From Candidatus Melainabacteria bacterium SSGW_16 (lineage in GTDB: Bacteria; Cyanobacteriota; Vampirovibrionia; 2-02-FULL-35-15): DNA of 41,539 nt. This document shows positions 32,961-40,330 of this stretch, piece by piece. The position numbers were made by a program, and so were the translations under genes. How positions within the stretch are numbered: the stretch's first letter is position 1; each line of letters begins with the position of its first letter. The DNA lies in the NCBI GenBank assembly GCA_004769085.1, contig DUDS01000004.1, positions 1-41,539 of the forward strand. The letters run 5' to 3'. A model generated the notes under the pieces. It was not told where the DNA came from and made no database searches. It saw only the letters and a list, made by a program, of their open reading frames with translations.

Positions 32961-34334
32961 TTATACCCAGGCGCTTGTGCCAGGTCTTGCTGTCCAGGTT
33001 TTCTGTATACCTCCACCCATGTCTGCTCTATATTGTACAGAAGCTGTTGGATTTCCTGGAGCTCCTGGTTCGAGTCTTGTTACTCGTCTCCATGCACCAT
33101 TGATCCATGCATATGGAACAAAAACCGGGTTGGCTGGATTAGTGCTATCAAGGAAGAAATGTAATTTAGGATGTACGTTTCCATCAGCATCTACTGGAGG
33201 CTGATCAGTTGCAGCAGGACCATTACACCAGATTAGACAATCTTGACTAATGTTTCCTCCGATATGTGGGTTAGTAGCTGCTCCAGTTGTACGACTAAAG
33301 TAAAATTGTCCGAAAGTTGGTAAAGCAGAACCTTCACCTGGAGTGAAGTATTGATATGTGTTTCCACCAAAAGTATGTTGACCTACATGGTTTAATCGTC
33401 CAGTTATAATCATTTGAGTGCGAGGGCCTGCAAGCTGTGTACAATCATAATTTGTAGGAGATCCTGCAGCTCCTGCTACTGGAGTTCCTGGAGCCTGTAC
33501 ATTAATAGCACCTGTTTGCCATCCATTTAAACCAGCAGGTTGAGTTCCAGCTTCCGTGAAGAAATATGTTGCTGCTGGAAGAGCTGCTCCTGTATTTGCT
33601 ACTTGTCCGGCAGGTCTATATAATGAATAGTATCCATTTATAGGACTTATTTGTAAGTATGCTGTAGTTCCATCTGCAAATCTATAAGCTCCATTACCTT
33701 GACTAGTTGCTCCCGACATTGCTAAACCTCTTGTCCATGGAAGTATTGTTCCTGCTCTGTGTGTAACTGCTCCTGTCTCTGAATTTAATGAAAATACCCC
33801 AGCTGGAATTGCTACGTTTCCTGATGGTAATCCGGTTAGTTGTCCACCTTCTGAATAGAGTTCATTACCTTGCATCCAATAAACTGTGTTGTCAGTTATT
33901 TGGACGCCGCCAGGTGCTGGAGGAGGAAAAACTCTTCTATATGATCCATTATCTTGTTTGACAAAACTTACTCCTTCTTGACCAGCACTCATAGCTCCTG
34001 CAAATCCAGTGAGATCTGCATTTCCAGTAGCTGTACCACCAGTACCACCTGGTCCAGCTGCAGGAGGTAAATAGGAACGTAAATCTAAACCTCTAACAGG
34101 ATCATCTTCACCCGCGGTAGGTGCACCACCTGGTGCTGCTACTGCAGGAGGTAAATAAGAACTTAAATCTAATCCAGCTGGTGCAGCAGTGAAAGAGTCA
34201 CCACTACTTCCTGGTAAATAGGAACCTAAGTCTATACTTCCTGTTGAACCTGTTGATGGTCTTACTGTAGGTGGAACGAATCCAGGTTGAGCAGGAGGAA
34301 TAATAGGAATGAGTGGGAAGGGTATAGGAGGCAT
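32961..34334 (-). CDS. GLDL-family relative 5 with three DLxSYLP repeats (457 residues)
   Basis: Divergent relative of the four tandem paralogues. N-terminus: Pro/Ile-rich start MPPIPFPLIPIIPPAQPG, then FVPP (19-22), then three tag-like units: IDLGSYLPG (34-42), GLDLSSYLPPA (54-64) and DDPVRGLDLRSYLPPA (77-92), in a Gly/Ala/Pro-rich disordered stretch. The shared domain follows at ~115-250 (QDNGSYRRVF, DNTVYWMQGNELYSEGG, SETGAVTHRAGTILPWT, YSLYRPAGQV). The remainder (to 457) is Thr/Gly/Ala-rich with little charge, includes Cys-containing LIWCNGP, and ends in AWINGAWRRV and ADMGGGIQKTW. AAGGA eight bases before the ATG supports the start. Function unknown; probably the same compartment as the other tagged proteins. 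Confidence 0.8.
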   Translation of the reverse strand: MPPIPFPLIPIIPPAQPGFVPPTVRPSTGSTGSIDLGSYLPGSSGDSFTAAPAGLDLSSYLPPAVAAPGGAPTAGEDDPVRGLDLRSYLPPAAGPGGTGGTATGNADLTGFAGAMSAGQEGVSFVKQDNGSYRRVFPPPAPGGVQITDNTVYWMQGNELYSEGGQLTGLPSGNVAIPAGVFSLNSETGAVTHRAGTILPWTRGLAMSGATSQGNGAYRFADGTTAYLQISPINGYYSLYRPAGQVANTGAALPAATYFFTEAGTQPAGLNGWQTGAINVQAPGTPVAGAAGSPTNYDCTQLAGPRTQMIITGRLNHVGQHTFGGNTYQYFTPGEGSALPTFGQFYFSRTTGAATNPHIGGNISQDCLIWCNGPAATDQPPVDADGNVHPKLHFFLDSTNPANPVFVPYAWINGAWRRVTRLEPGAPGNPTASVQYRADMGGGIQKTWTARPGTSAWV

Positions 34335-34822
34335 AAATATTTCCTTATTAAATTGTTACAAGTATATAAAGGATGGTTCTTAAACTTTTTGACATTACCT
34401 TACTGAAATTTAATCTTTGAAATTTATTTCTTCTTTATCTTAGTTAAGAATTGGTAAAAATAAATAAGCTTTAATTGTTTTGCTTAATTTCTAGGACAAC
34501 CAATGAATGGATTTGTCAGGCTTTGCTAGGCAGGTAGTACGTTTAAATATTAAGTTTTTATTATACTGTCAACTTTTATTTGTATAGTACTTTGTATGAG
34601 CTGAAGTAGCAAAATAGCTACTTTATAAATAGATATGATATTTCTTTAAGTACTTTAGTATTCTTTTGTACTACTGTATAGAAGAGATATAGAGTTAGGT
34701 AGATGGATTACCTATGTATGGTTATCTAATAGGTTTCCAGCATGCTTTCCATGTACCTGAGTCTGAGTCATATTATTTAATTTAAATTATTTAAGAATAA
34801 TAATTTGATTGAGGTCAATTAA
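34335..34822. promoter_or_regulatory. Long divergent regulatory region with repeated AGTACTTT/GTAC motifs
   Basis: 488 A+T-rich bases between two divergently transcribed island genes, the longest spacer in the window. No credible open frame. GTAC occurs at 34537, 34587, 34650 and 34668. Two copies are nearly the same over 11-12 bases, AGTACTTTGTA at 34586 and AGTACTTTAGTA at 34649, which may be regulator sites. The promoter positions themselves are not clear to me. Confidence 0.4.
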
Positions 34823-35617
34823 ATGACAACTGCTATTCCGCCTGTAAGTAGTGCTTATGCTCCTGTAGTTAACAGAGTAGGTGATGCTCTGGGAGCTATA
34901 GTAAGGGCACCATTTGCTGCTATAGGTGGTATAAGGGAAGGGGTTCAGTTAGCAGGAAGTGGGGCTTCAGCGCTTCCGGCAGTTTCAGGATCAGCTTTGC
35001 CAGCAACATGGGCTCAAACAGTTGCGAATTTCTTTAGATCAATATTTAGTAAATTATTTTTTAATGGTATTGGTAATGCTGCTACCGGTGCAGGTATAAG
35101 TGGTAGTGGTGCATTTACAGCAATAGGAAATGTTGTAAAAACTTTAGGTTCAGGTGGAACTCTAGCAAGGTTAGGTACAGCTCTTGGAGCATGTGGTCCT
35201 GCAGGCTGGGCACTAATGGCTGGTTTAGGAATTGCTGGAATTTACGGAGCACTTGGAGGAATTGAACGTATTATTGGTGAATATAAGAAGAAGGGTGAGA
35301 TTGATAATGGCTTAAGTCTTGAAATGGTACAAAGTCAAACCTTTAGAACGATAAGTGGGATTTCTGGTGTAATAACTGCAGGTGGCGGTATTTCATGTTT
35401 AGCTGCCTTAGCTGGTGCTGTAAATCCTGCTGTAGCGCTAGGAATAGTTGCTACAGGTTTAGTTGGTACATTCATCTGTAACAAAGCAGAAGAGTGGGGT
35501 ACTGGATTGACATCCTACCATATGCCTGACAGTGCTCCATACTACTCCAGATGGTTCTGGAGACTATTTAGAAATCCAGGTGCTACAGAGCCACAATTTG
35601 GTAGTCATGTTAGATAA
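34823..35617 (+). CDS. Glycine/alanine-rich membrane protein C of the island (264 residues)
   Basis: Unrecognised. No GLDL tag, but the architecture resembles hairpin proteins A and B: soluble Gly/Ala/Ser-rich N-terminal ~115 residues, hydrophobic region 118-147 (LGACGPAGWALMAGLGIAGI), a short charged link (EYKKKGEIDNGL), hydrophobic region 176-219 (ISGVITAGGG, VNPAVALGIVATGLVG) and a Tyr/Trp-rich C-terminus (YYSRWFWRLFRNP). The N-terminal SAYAPVV slightly recalls the SYLPP units of relative 5. GAGG eight bases before the ATG fits. Divergent from relative 5. A membrane-inserting or pore-like role is inferred. Confidence 0.7.
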   Translation: MTTAIPPVSSAYAPVVNRVGDALGAIVRAPFAAIGGIREGVQLAGSGASALPAVSGSALPATWAQTVANFFRSIFSKLFFNGIGNAATGAGISGSGAFTAIGNVVKTLGSGGTLARLGTALGACGPAGWALMAGLGIAGIYGALGGIERIIGEYKKKGEIDNGLSLEMVQSQTFRTISGISGVITAGGGISCLAALAGAVNPAVALGIVATGLVGTFICNKAEEWGTGLTSYHMPDSAPYYSRWFWRLFRNPGATEPQFGSHVR

Positions 35618-35898
35618 ATAAATTCCTTAGGATTTTACTTTTCACTTTTTATTTTAGTTAAGCTCTGTTGAAACTTTTTGAGGATATTGTCATTCCCGCT
35701 TGCGCGGGAATGACATCCTTGATTTGTTAGCATACCCAAATACACCTATTTCCGATTATGTGACAATCTCATCACCATTAACCTTTTTTTGATAATTTTT
35801 TAAAAAGCTTCTTCAAAAAATAATGTTTTACCTCTTGTTAACCAGACCTTAATTTTGGTATAAACAAGGTATAAGGTAAAGTAAGGTAAGGCATAAAT
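35618..35898. other. Spacer between membrane protein C and the coiled-coil protein
   Basis: 281 bases. Contains the compact palindrome at 35688-35715, which may end the upstream transcript, and short direct repeats GGTATAA/GGTAA/AAGGTAAGG just before the next ATG (35863-35890), the last of which serves as its ribosome binding site. Confidence 0.45.
35688..35715. repeat. Compact TGTCATTCCCGC palindrome
   Basis: TGTCATTCCCGC (35688-35699) and GCGGGAATGACA (35704-35715) form a perfect 12-base stem with a four-base loop. The arm matches the left end of the repeat at 236-313, so this looks like a minimal copy of the same repeat family. Confidence 0.8.
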
Positions 35899-36456
35899 AT
35901 GGAAATCGGAGATTCATTTTGGAAAAGCGGACTTGATCCAACTGCTTTACTTGCATCCTATGCTCCAAGATTTACATACCAGGCTCTTAAAAATGAAGAA
36001 GCCACACTTCGTAATGCAGCAACTACATCTGGTATAAAAGAAGGCTACAGAAAACCAATTGTAAAAAGAATGGGAGTGATAGGTAAAGAGATTGAAGGCT
36101 TTGAAAAGAAATTAATGAAAGGTAAACTCTCTGAAGCAGAAACAAAAAAAATCAGAGAAGAAATAAATGCTAGGACAAAAGAAATTGAAGCTTTACGGGA
36201 ACAACATAAAGAGGCTGGCAAGAATGATCCTAGAGTAAGAAGATTAACCCATAGTAATAATAGGCTAAATACTGGTATTCATACTGCTGTATCTTCATTG
36301 AATTCTTTTAATCCATCATCAGCAAGATATGTTGAAACCATTATTCCCGAGTTAGATAAGTTATCTGCAGACATTGAAAGTTCTCAAGCAGCTGCAACAA
36401 GCGTAAGCACAGAGGATTATCTTAAAACATTTAGAGGTGCATTTAGATATCTCTAA
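35899..36456 (+). CDS. Coiled-coil protein at the island edge (185 residues)
   Basis: Unrecognised soluble helical protein. Residues ~45-120 are highly charged and heptad-like (IGKEIEGFEKKLMKGKL, EINARTKEIEALREQHKE), so a coiled coil is likely; the rest is helical with Ser/Ala-rich segments. Near the start GLDPTALLASYAP (11-23) distantly recalls the GLDLSSYLPP unit of the tagged proteins, a weak match that may be chance. AAGG seven bases before the ATG is the likely ribosome binding site. Same strand as membrane protein C, and convergent with the YkgJ-domain gene by a four-base overlap. Could be a partner or chaperone of the island proteins; that is speculation. Confidence 0.7.
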   Translation: MEIGDSFWKSGLDPTALLASYAPRFTYQALKNEEATLRNAATTSGIKEGYRKPIVKRMGVIGKEIEGFEKKLMKGKLSEAETKKIREEINARTKEIEALREQHKEAGKNDPRVRRLTHSNNRLNTGIHTAVSSLNSFNPSSARYVETIIPELDKLSADIESSQAAATSVSTEDYLKTFRGAFRYL

Positions 36457-38534
36457 CTTCTTTTTTGTTTCTTGAAAAACATATTAATGATTAACTTATA
36501 AACGAGTGAAAAAGCCCCATTTCCAAGAAAATTATATTTAGCTTTTGTTTTTGATTCTCTATGATCGTAAGCAAACCATAGGGGAATTGGTGCAGAAGTA
36601 CTAGTTTCTATTAATTTATTATCAGCTTCTTTGATAAATTGATTAAATGAATCAAAGTTTATTATTTTTCTTGTATTTGTAGTTTTTGTTGCATACATAA
36701 GCTGGAAAAAAAAATAATTACAGCCCTTAAAAGAAGCGCCATCAATTGTGCTGTAACCATAGGCTCTGCACATGAATGGCCTTGACTCATAAACTGTACA
36801 TTTATCGTCTTTAAGAAATGGACATGTACAGGTAAATTCTTTGGGATATTCTGTGACTTTTGTATTTATATAAGAAATTTCATTAGTTATAAAAGGTGGC
36901 TCACTTTTATATGTTTTTATGTACCGATTCACTATTTCAAGAGATTTTTGTTTTATTTCATCCTGGTATGATTTTGGCTGATTCTCAAGCCATTTCTTAA
37001 TATATAAATATTCTGAATATGTGATTATAGGAAATGTCTTTTTACAGCAGTCAGCACATGAATTCTCTTCGCAAGTGTTGTTATTTATGCCGTATTCAAG
37101 TTGAAGCTCTTTTACTAAACCGTCTGTTTGTTTGTAGATGTCTTTTATAGAGTTTAAAATATCTTCTTCATTAGGTCCCAGTTCTTTTGGGTAATTTATA
37201 CTAAGTGATTCGAGAGTAAGATTAGGTGTCTTAGAAAAATCTATACTAGTTCTATACTTGGCTAGTTCTTTTTCTGCCATTTCAGTATTGTTTTCTACTC
37301 TGTATATCCAGGCTTTAAGTCTATAAATCTCAGAGTCAGTAATAGAGTTTAAAATTTCTTTTGCAAGGGGTAATAGCTTGGCTTGTATAAATGTCTCACA
37401 AAGATAAATACTAAACGAAGGTAGTAATCTTAAAAAATCATTTTGAATAAGTCTATTTATTAAGTCATTGAGCTGTTCATTTGTCCATTTACCAATAACT
37501 CTTTTGATTAATCTTGAAAGTTCCTTTGAAATTATCTTTTCATTTTGAAATTCCCATTTTTTTGTTAAGCTTGTCTCTGAATAAATTGACCATAATATTA
37601 AAATTGCTGTAAAACTAGGAGATGAAGACATGCTAATTCCTCCAAGAGACATATTGGAGGAATAAGGTTCAATCAATTTATAAAATATCATTGTAAAATC
37701 AGGGATATTATGCATAAGTAAATGATTCGCTGAGATGTAAAACATCGCTTTAACATAGTTCGACTTTACTTCTTTTGCTTTAGAAAGAAAATCAAGTGAT
37801 TCGGTATAGTTTGATAAATCATAGTTTATAAGCCCAAAATATAAATCTTTTAATGAGTCAGGAATACTTAATTCTTTTAAATAATCCTTAAACTGCAAGA
37901 GCATTCCTGAATCATTTTTTAGAGAAAGACTTTCATAGACCTTTTCAAGGTTTTCAGTATTTTCTGGGAAGGTTTTTAATAGTCCAATTCCATATTTAAG
38001 TAATTCGCTTCCATCAAGGGAGTGTAACATTGAGAAAAAAATTTCAATGATATCAATCTCCTTGCTTTTCCAGTAGCTGGTATTAGAGCTATCTGATTCA
38101 CCAGACTTAATTTTAGTTAAAACTTTTTTTAAAAGTATCTCAGTATTTTTAATGTTTTGCTTGTCATCAAGCGAAAGCCATAAAGCGGTTTGTAATTCTT
38201 TTCTGGCAAATACCCATGCTTTATTTTCTAAAGCTATCTCTGCAAGCATCCAATGTGGCAATGGTTCTTTTACTAAGTGTTTATGCAGTTTGTAAGCTAA
38301 ATCATATGCATAGCTTGGGTTTGATTTTTTTATTAAATCAATATAATAAATACAACAAAGTTTGTATTGATCTGGTGAAGAACTTACATACTGGAGGAGG
38401 AATTCCTGTTTTTTCTTAAGATCCTTTATCCTTTTTGCTTTTTCGAAGACAAAGTTATCGGAGTCAGTGTTGCCCTTATCTAAGGCACTGTTACAACCTT
38501 TTCCGTCAAGTAATATCTTAAGTGATTCTTTCAT
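36453..38534 (-). CDS. Helical-repeat protein with C-terminal YkgJ-type cysteine cluster
   Basis: 693 residues. Residues ~1-470 are helical, with patterns like tetratricopeptide-type repeats (AYDLAYKLHKHL, AEIALENKAWVFARKEL, AKEILNSITDSEIYRLKAWIYR), but I cannot assign a named repeat. Residues 488-610 are a YkgJ-type domain: CEENSCADCC (Cys488, 493, 496, 497), CTCPFLKDDKC (569, 571, 579), RPFMCRAYGYS (589) and GCNYF (605). Such Cys clusters are annotated as zinc- or iron-chelating; the biochemical role is largely unknown. YkgJ proteins are usually 100-250 residues, so the long N-terminal helical part is the odd feature. The C-terminus has a hydrophobic, basic end (LVYKLIINMFFKKQKRS). The start has a poor ribosome binding site. 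Confidence 0.8.
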   Translation of the reverse strand: MKESLKILLDGKGCNSALDKGNTDSDNFVFEKAKRIKDLKKKQEFLLQYVSSSPDQYKLCCIYYIDLIKKSNPSYAYDLAYKLHKHLVKEPLPHWMLAEIALENKAWVFARKELQTALWLSLDDKQNIKNTEILLKKVLTKIKSGESDSSNTSYWKSKEIDIIEIFFSMLHSLDGSELLKYGIGLLKTFPENTENLEKVYESLSLKNDSGMLLQFKDYLKELSIPDSLKDLYFGLINYDLSNYTESLDFLSKAKEVKSNYVKAMFYISANHLLMHNIPDFTMIFYKLIEPYSSNMSLGGISMSSSPSFTAILILWSIYSETSLTKKWEFQNEKIISKELSRLIKRVIGKWTNEQLNDLINRLIQNDFLRLLPSFSIYLCETFIQAKLLPLAKEILNSITDSEIYRLKAWIYRVENNTEMAEKELAKYRTSIDFSKTPNLTLESLSINYPKELGPNEEDILNSIKDIYKQTDGLVKELQLEYGINNNTCEENSCADCCKKTFPIITYSEYLYIKKWLENQPKSYQDEIKQKSLEIVNRYIKTYKSEPPFITNEISYINTKVTEYPKEFTCTCPFLKDDKCTVYESRPFMCRAYGYSTIDGASFKGCNYFFFQLMYATKTTNTRKIINFDSFNQFIKEADNKLIETSTSAPIPLWFAYDHRESKTKAKYNFLGNGAFSLVYKLIINMFFKKQKRS

Positions 38535-38651
38535 TCATTAATGTTAGAACTTGATTCTAACTATCAATATTAAAGTATCACTTTGGCTGGTTTGCCATCA
38601 TACTGGACAGGATTATTGTTACTAAATGCCTAAATTATTTACTAGCTATGA

Positions 38652-38924
38652 TTATTGTGATCTAAGTAGTTCATTAAATAGCTTACTTAGTGCTAGCCAT
38701 GATTTGAGAATATCTTTCCACACTTCTACGTTATCTTTAGCTTGAACGAATTTTGCTTTTATAATTTGCAATGCTTTTTCTACAAGAGCAAATCTTGCCT
38801 GATCCTTTTTATCTCCTGGCTTAAGATTAAATTTTTGTATTTCTAAATCGGATTGTTGCTCACCTAGGATCAACATTGCTGATGTCCACCTAGCTATATT
38901 TGAGATTGCTAACCCTACAGACAT
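38652..38924 (-). CDS. Small helical protein of unknown function (90 residues)
   Basis: Entirely helical by pattern: a hydrophobic first helix (VGLAISNIARWTSAMLILGEQQ), a charged loop (NLKPGDKKDQ), then long amphipathic helices ending WLALSKLFNELLRSQ. No signal peptide. GGGAG nine bases before the ATG is a good ribosome binding site, which supports a real gene. It lies 117 bases upstream of the YkgJ-domain gene on the same strand. Size and helical hairpin recall small secreted or chaperone proteins, but I see no diagnostic motif such as WxG. Confidence 0.55.
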   Translation of the reverse strand: MSVGLAISNIARWTSAMLILGEQQSDLEIQKFNLKPGDKKDQARFALVEKALQIIKAKFVQAKDNVEVWKDILKSWLALSKLFNELLRSQ

Positions 38925-39147
38925 GACTTTGTTCTCCCAATTACATTACTTGATCTTCTTGGACTATACAAAGATAGTATTGATAAAAAGTTGATAAAAT
39001 ATTTCTCAGAATTTCTAAAGATTAACTCTTAGAGAGATAAATGTGTTCTAATGCTTATAAAATGGTTAATCTTTGATTAAACAATAAGGATTAGTTAAAT
39101 GGAACTTTAAGGTATTGGGTTATAGCTTTATTAAAATTGAAATCCGG
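38925..39147. other. A+T-rich spacer, nothing recognised
   Basis: 223 bases between two minus-strand genes. It has small TTAATC/GATTAA dyads near 39063-39078 but no credible gene or terminator with a T tract. It should hold the promoter of the 90-residue protein gene. Confidence 0.4.
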
Positions 39148-39714
39148 TTATGCTTTTATATCCCGAAATGAACTAAAGAGTTCAATTTTGCCGGTAATTT
39201 CTTTGATTGACCTTGTGCTAAAAGAGGCTCCTTTTAATTTTATAGCCTGATTTATTTTTGCAATTTTTTTTGGATTAATGTCTTGTTTTAATATTTGCTG
39301 TTCAGTGACAGTATCCTGGACTATAAAATAGCTTTTTTCCAAAGCATAATGAATCCAGCCTATTTTATCTTTGTGATTTTCAAGAAATAATACGATAGGA
39401 ATATTTAAGTTAGTACATGTTGCTAGCATTGATTTTGAGCCTAGTGAAAAAGCAATAATAATTTTAAATCCTTTTATATAATCTGCTAATTCGGTATATC
39501 TTAATATATCTATCTGCTCTCTAAAAAGTCCAAACAATGAGTCTTTTTGTCCAATAATTTTTGCTTGCATACCATTATCACTTATTTTTTTTTTAATCTC
39601 TCTTGAATCTTGAGCAGTAATAATAACTGTATGGCCTCTTGATTTAAGTTCTTCAGATAAAGCCTTAATAAAAGGTACTTGTTCAGCAATCTCAATATCA
39701 ATCCAGATGTTAAT
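39148..39714 (-). CDS. Short DUF354-like protein (glycosyltransferase-type fold), possible ATT start
   Basis: From the first ATG (39570) only 140 residues are read, but the frame stays open to 39714 and the added sequence INIWIDIEIAEQVPFIK, EELKSRGHTVIITAQDSREI is the conserved N-terminus of DUF354 proteins (usual form MKIWIDIE). The position of the family's initiator Met is occupied by ATT (39714-39712). AAGGTGGTGA, close to a full Shine-Dalgarno sequence, lies just upstream, and an in-frame TGA is two codons before. So initiation at ATT, as known for infC, or decay of the start codon are both possible. Later blocks FKIIIAFSLGSKSMLA and LNIPIVLFLEN fit the family. At ~189 residues it lacks the second half of the usual ~340. 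Perhaps a truncated remnant. Confidence 0.6.
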   Translation of the reverse strand: MNIWIDIEIAEQVPFIKALSEELKSRGHTVIITAQDSREIKKKISDNGMQAKIIGQKDSLFGLFREQIDILRYTELADYIKGFKIIIAFSLGSKSMLATCTNLNIPIVLFLENHKDKIGWIHYALEKSYFIVQDTVTEQQILKQDINPKKIAKINQAIKLKGASFSTRSIKEITGKIELFSSFRDIKA

Positions 39715-39792
39715 TACTCACCACCTTCCTCGCTCATTCTTCGCTTGTCGGCTTTGCAAAGTGCTCACGGTCTACCACTTGTAATATTATAC

Positions 39793-39821
39793 AGATTTTG
39801 ACGAATGAATCGTCAAAATCT
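39793..39821. other. Perfect 12-base stem-loop upstream of the DUF354-like gene
   Basis: AGATTTTGACGA (39793-39804) and TCGTCAAAATCT (39810-39821) with a five-base loop. It sits between the DUF354-like gene and the next divergent frame. No T tract follows, so it is an operator or repeat at least as likely as a terminator. Confidence 0.45.
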
Positions 39822-39911
39822 TTCCATGTTGACTGCTTACTGATAGATTATTGTGGTAGCTGAGTAGTTGCTCCAGATGTTCATGGTTATCCCCACATAA
39901 TATTAGTTTAC

Positions 39912-40235
39912 ATGAATAATGTTTTACCTGAGAGTTTAAGAATTTGTTTTTATGACTATAAAATCCTTGAGAAATATTTTATGCAGATACAAACCCATAA
40001 AAATGTCCTTAATCTTTGGTTGAGTACACAGCACAGGAATGCTTCAAATCGATATTCTATTGAATCAAAAAATGCAACTAATTCTCTAAGTGTACTCCTT
40101 TTCATTTTAAAAAGAATACTGAAGAATATCCTGAGTTTGATTTTTATAATTGTTTTCTTTCCTGTAGTTCTTTTAAGTAGTATTGATGCTTATCTGGACA
40201 GGATTTCTGACAATCGAATTGGCAGAACTATGTAA
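39912..40235 (+). CDS. Possible small membrane protein (107 residues)
   Basis: Unrecognised. Soluble first ~60 residues (HKNVLNLWLSTQHRN), then a basic/hydrophobic stretch 60-92 (VLLFILKRILKNILSLIFI, IVFFPVVLLSS) that would span the membrane once, and a charged tail (AYLDRISDNRIGRTM). The ribosome binding site is poor at ATG 39912; ATG 39981 is an alternative start. It stands 95 bases before the nucleotidyltransferase on the same strand, in a polysaccharide-like context. Real coding is plausible but not proven. Confidence 0.4.
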   Translation: MNNVLPESLRICFYDYKILEKYFMQIQTHKNVLNLWLSTQHRNASNRYSIESKNATNSLSVLLFILKRILKNILSLIFIIVFFPVVLLSSIDAYLDRISDNRIGRTM

Positions 40236-40330
40236 CCTGCTGGATTTGTTAACAAATAGTGATTTCCAAAGTTTGAAAGATTAGATAGCAGTATAAGTGG
40301 TTTATAATAACCAAATCAGGGGAAATAAAG

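Noticed and set aside
32932..33204. 90-codon plus-strand frame at the end of relative 5
   Set aside because: Antisense shadow; relative 5 is supported by domain similarity to four paralogues.
35863..35890. Short GGTATAA/GGTAA repeats as replication iterons
   Set aside because: Units are too short and irregular, and the last one serves as the ribosome binding site of the next gene.
30518..36456. Type III secretion translocator operon
   Set aside because: Only a resemblance in hydrophobic layout; no machinery gene, chaperone signature or sequence similarity is seen in the window.
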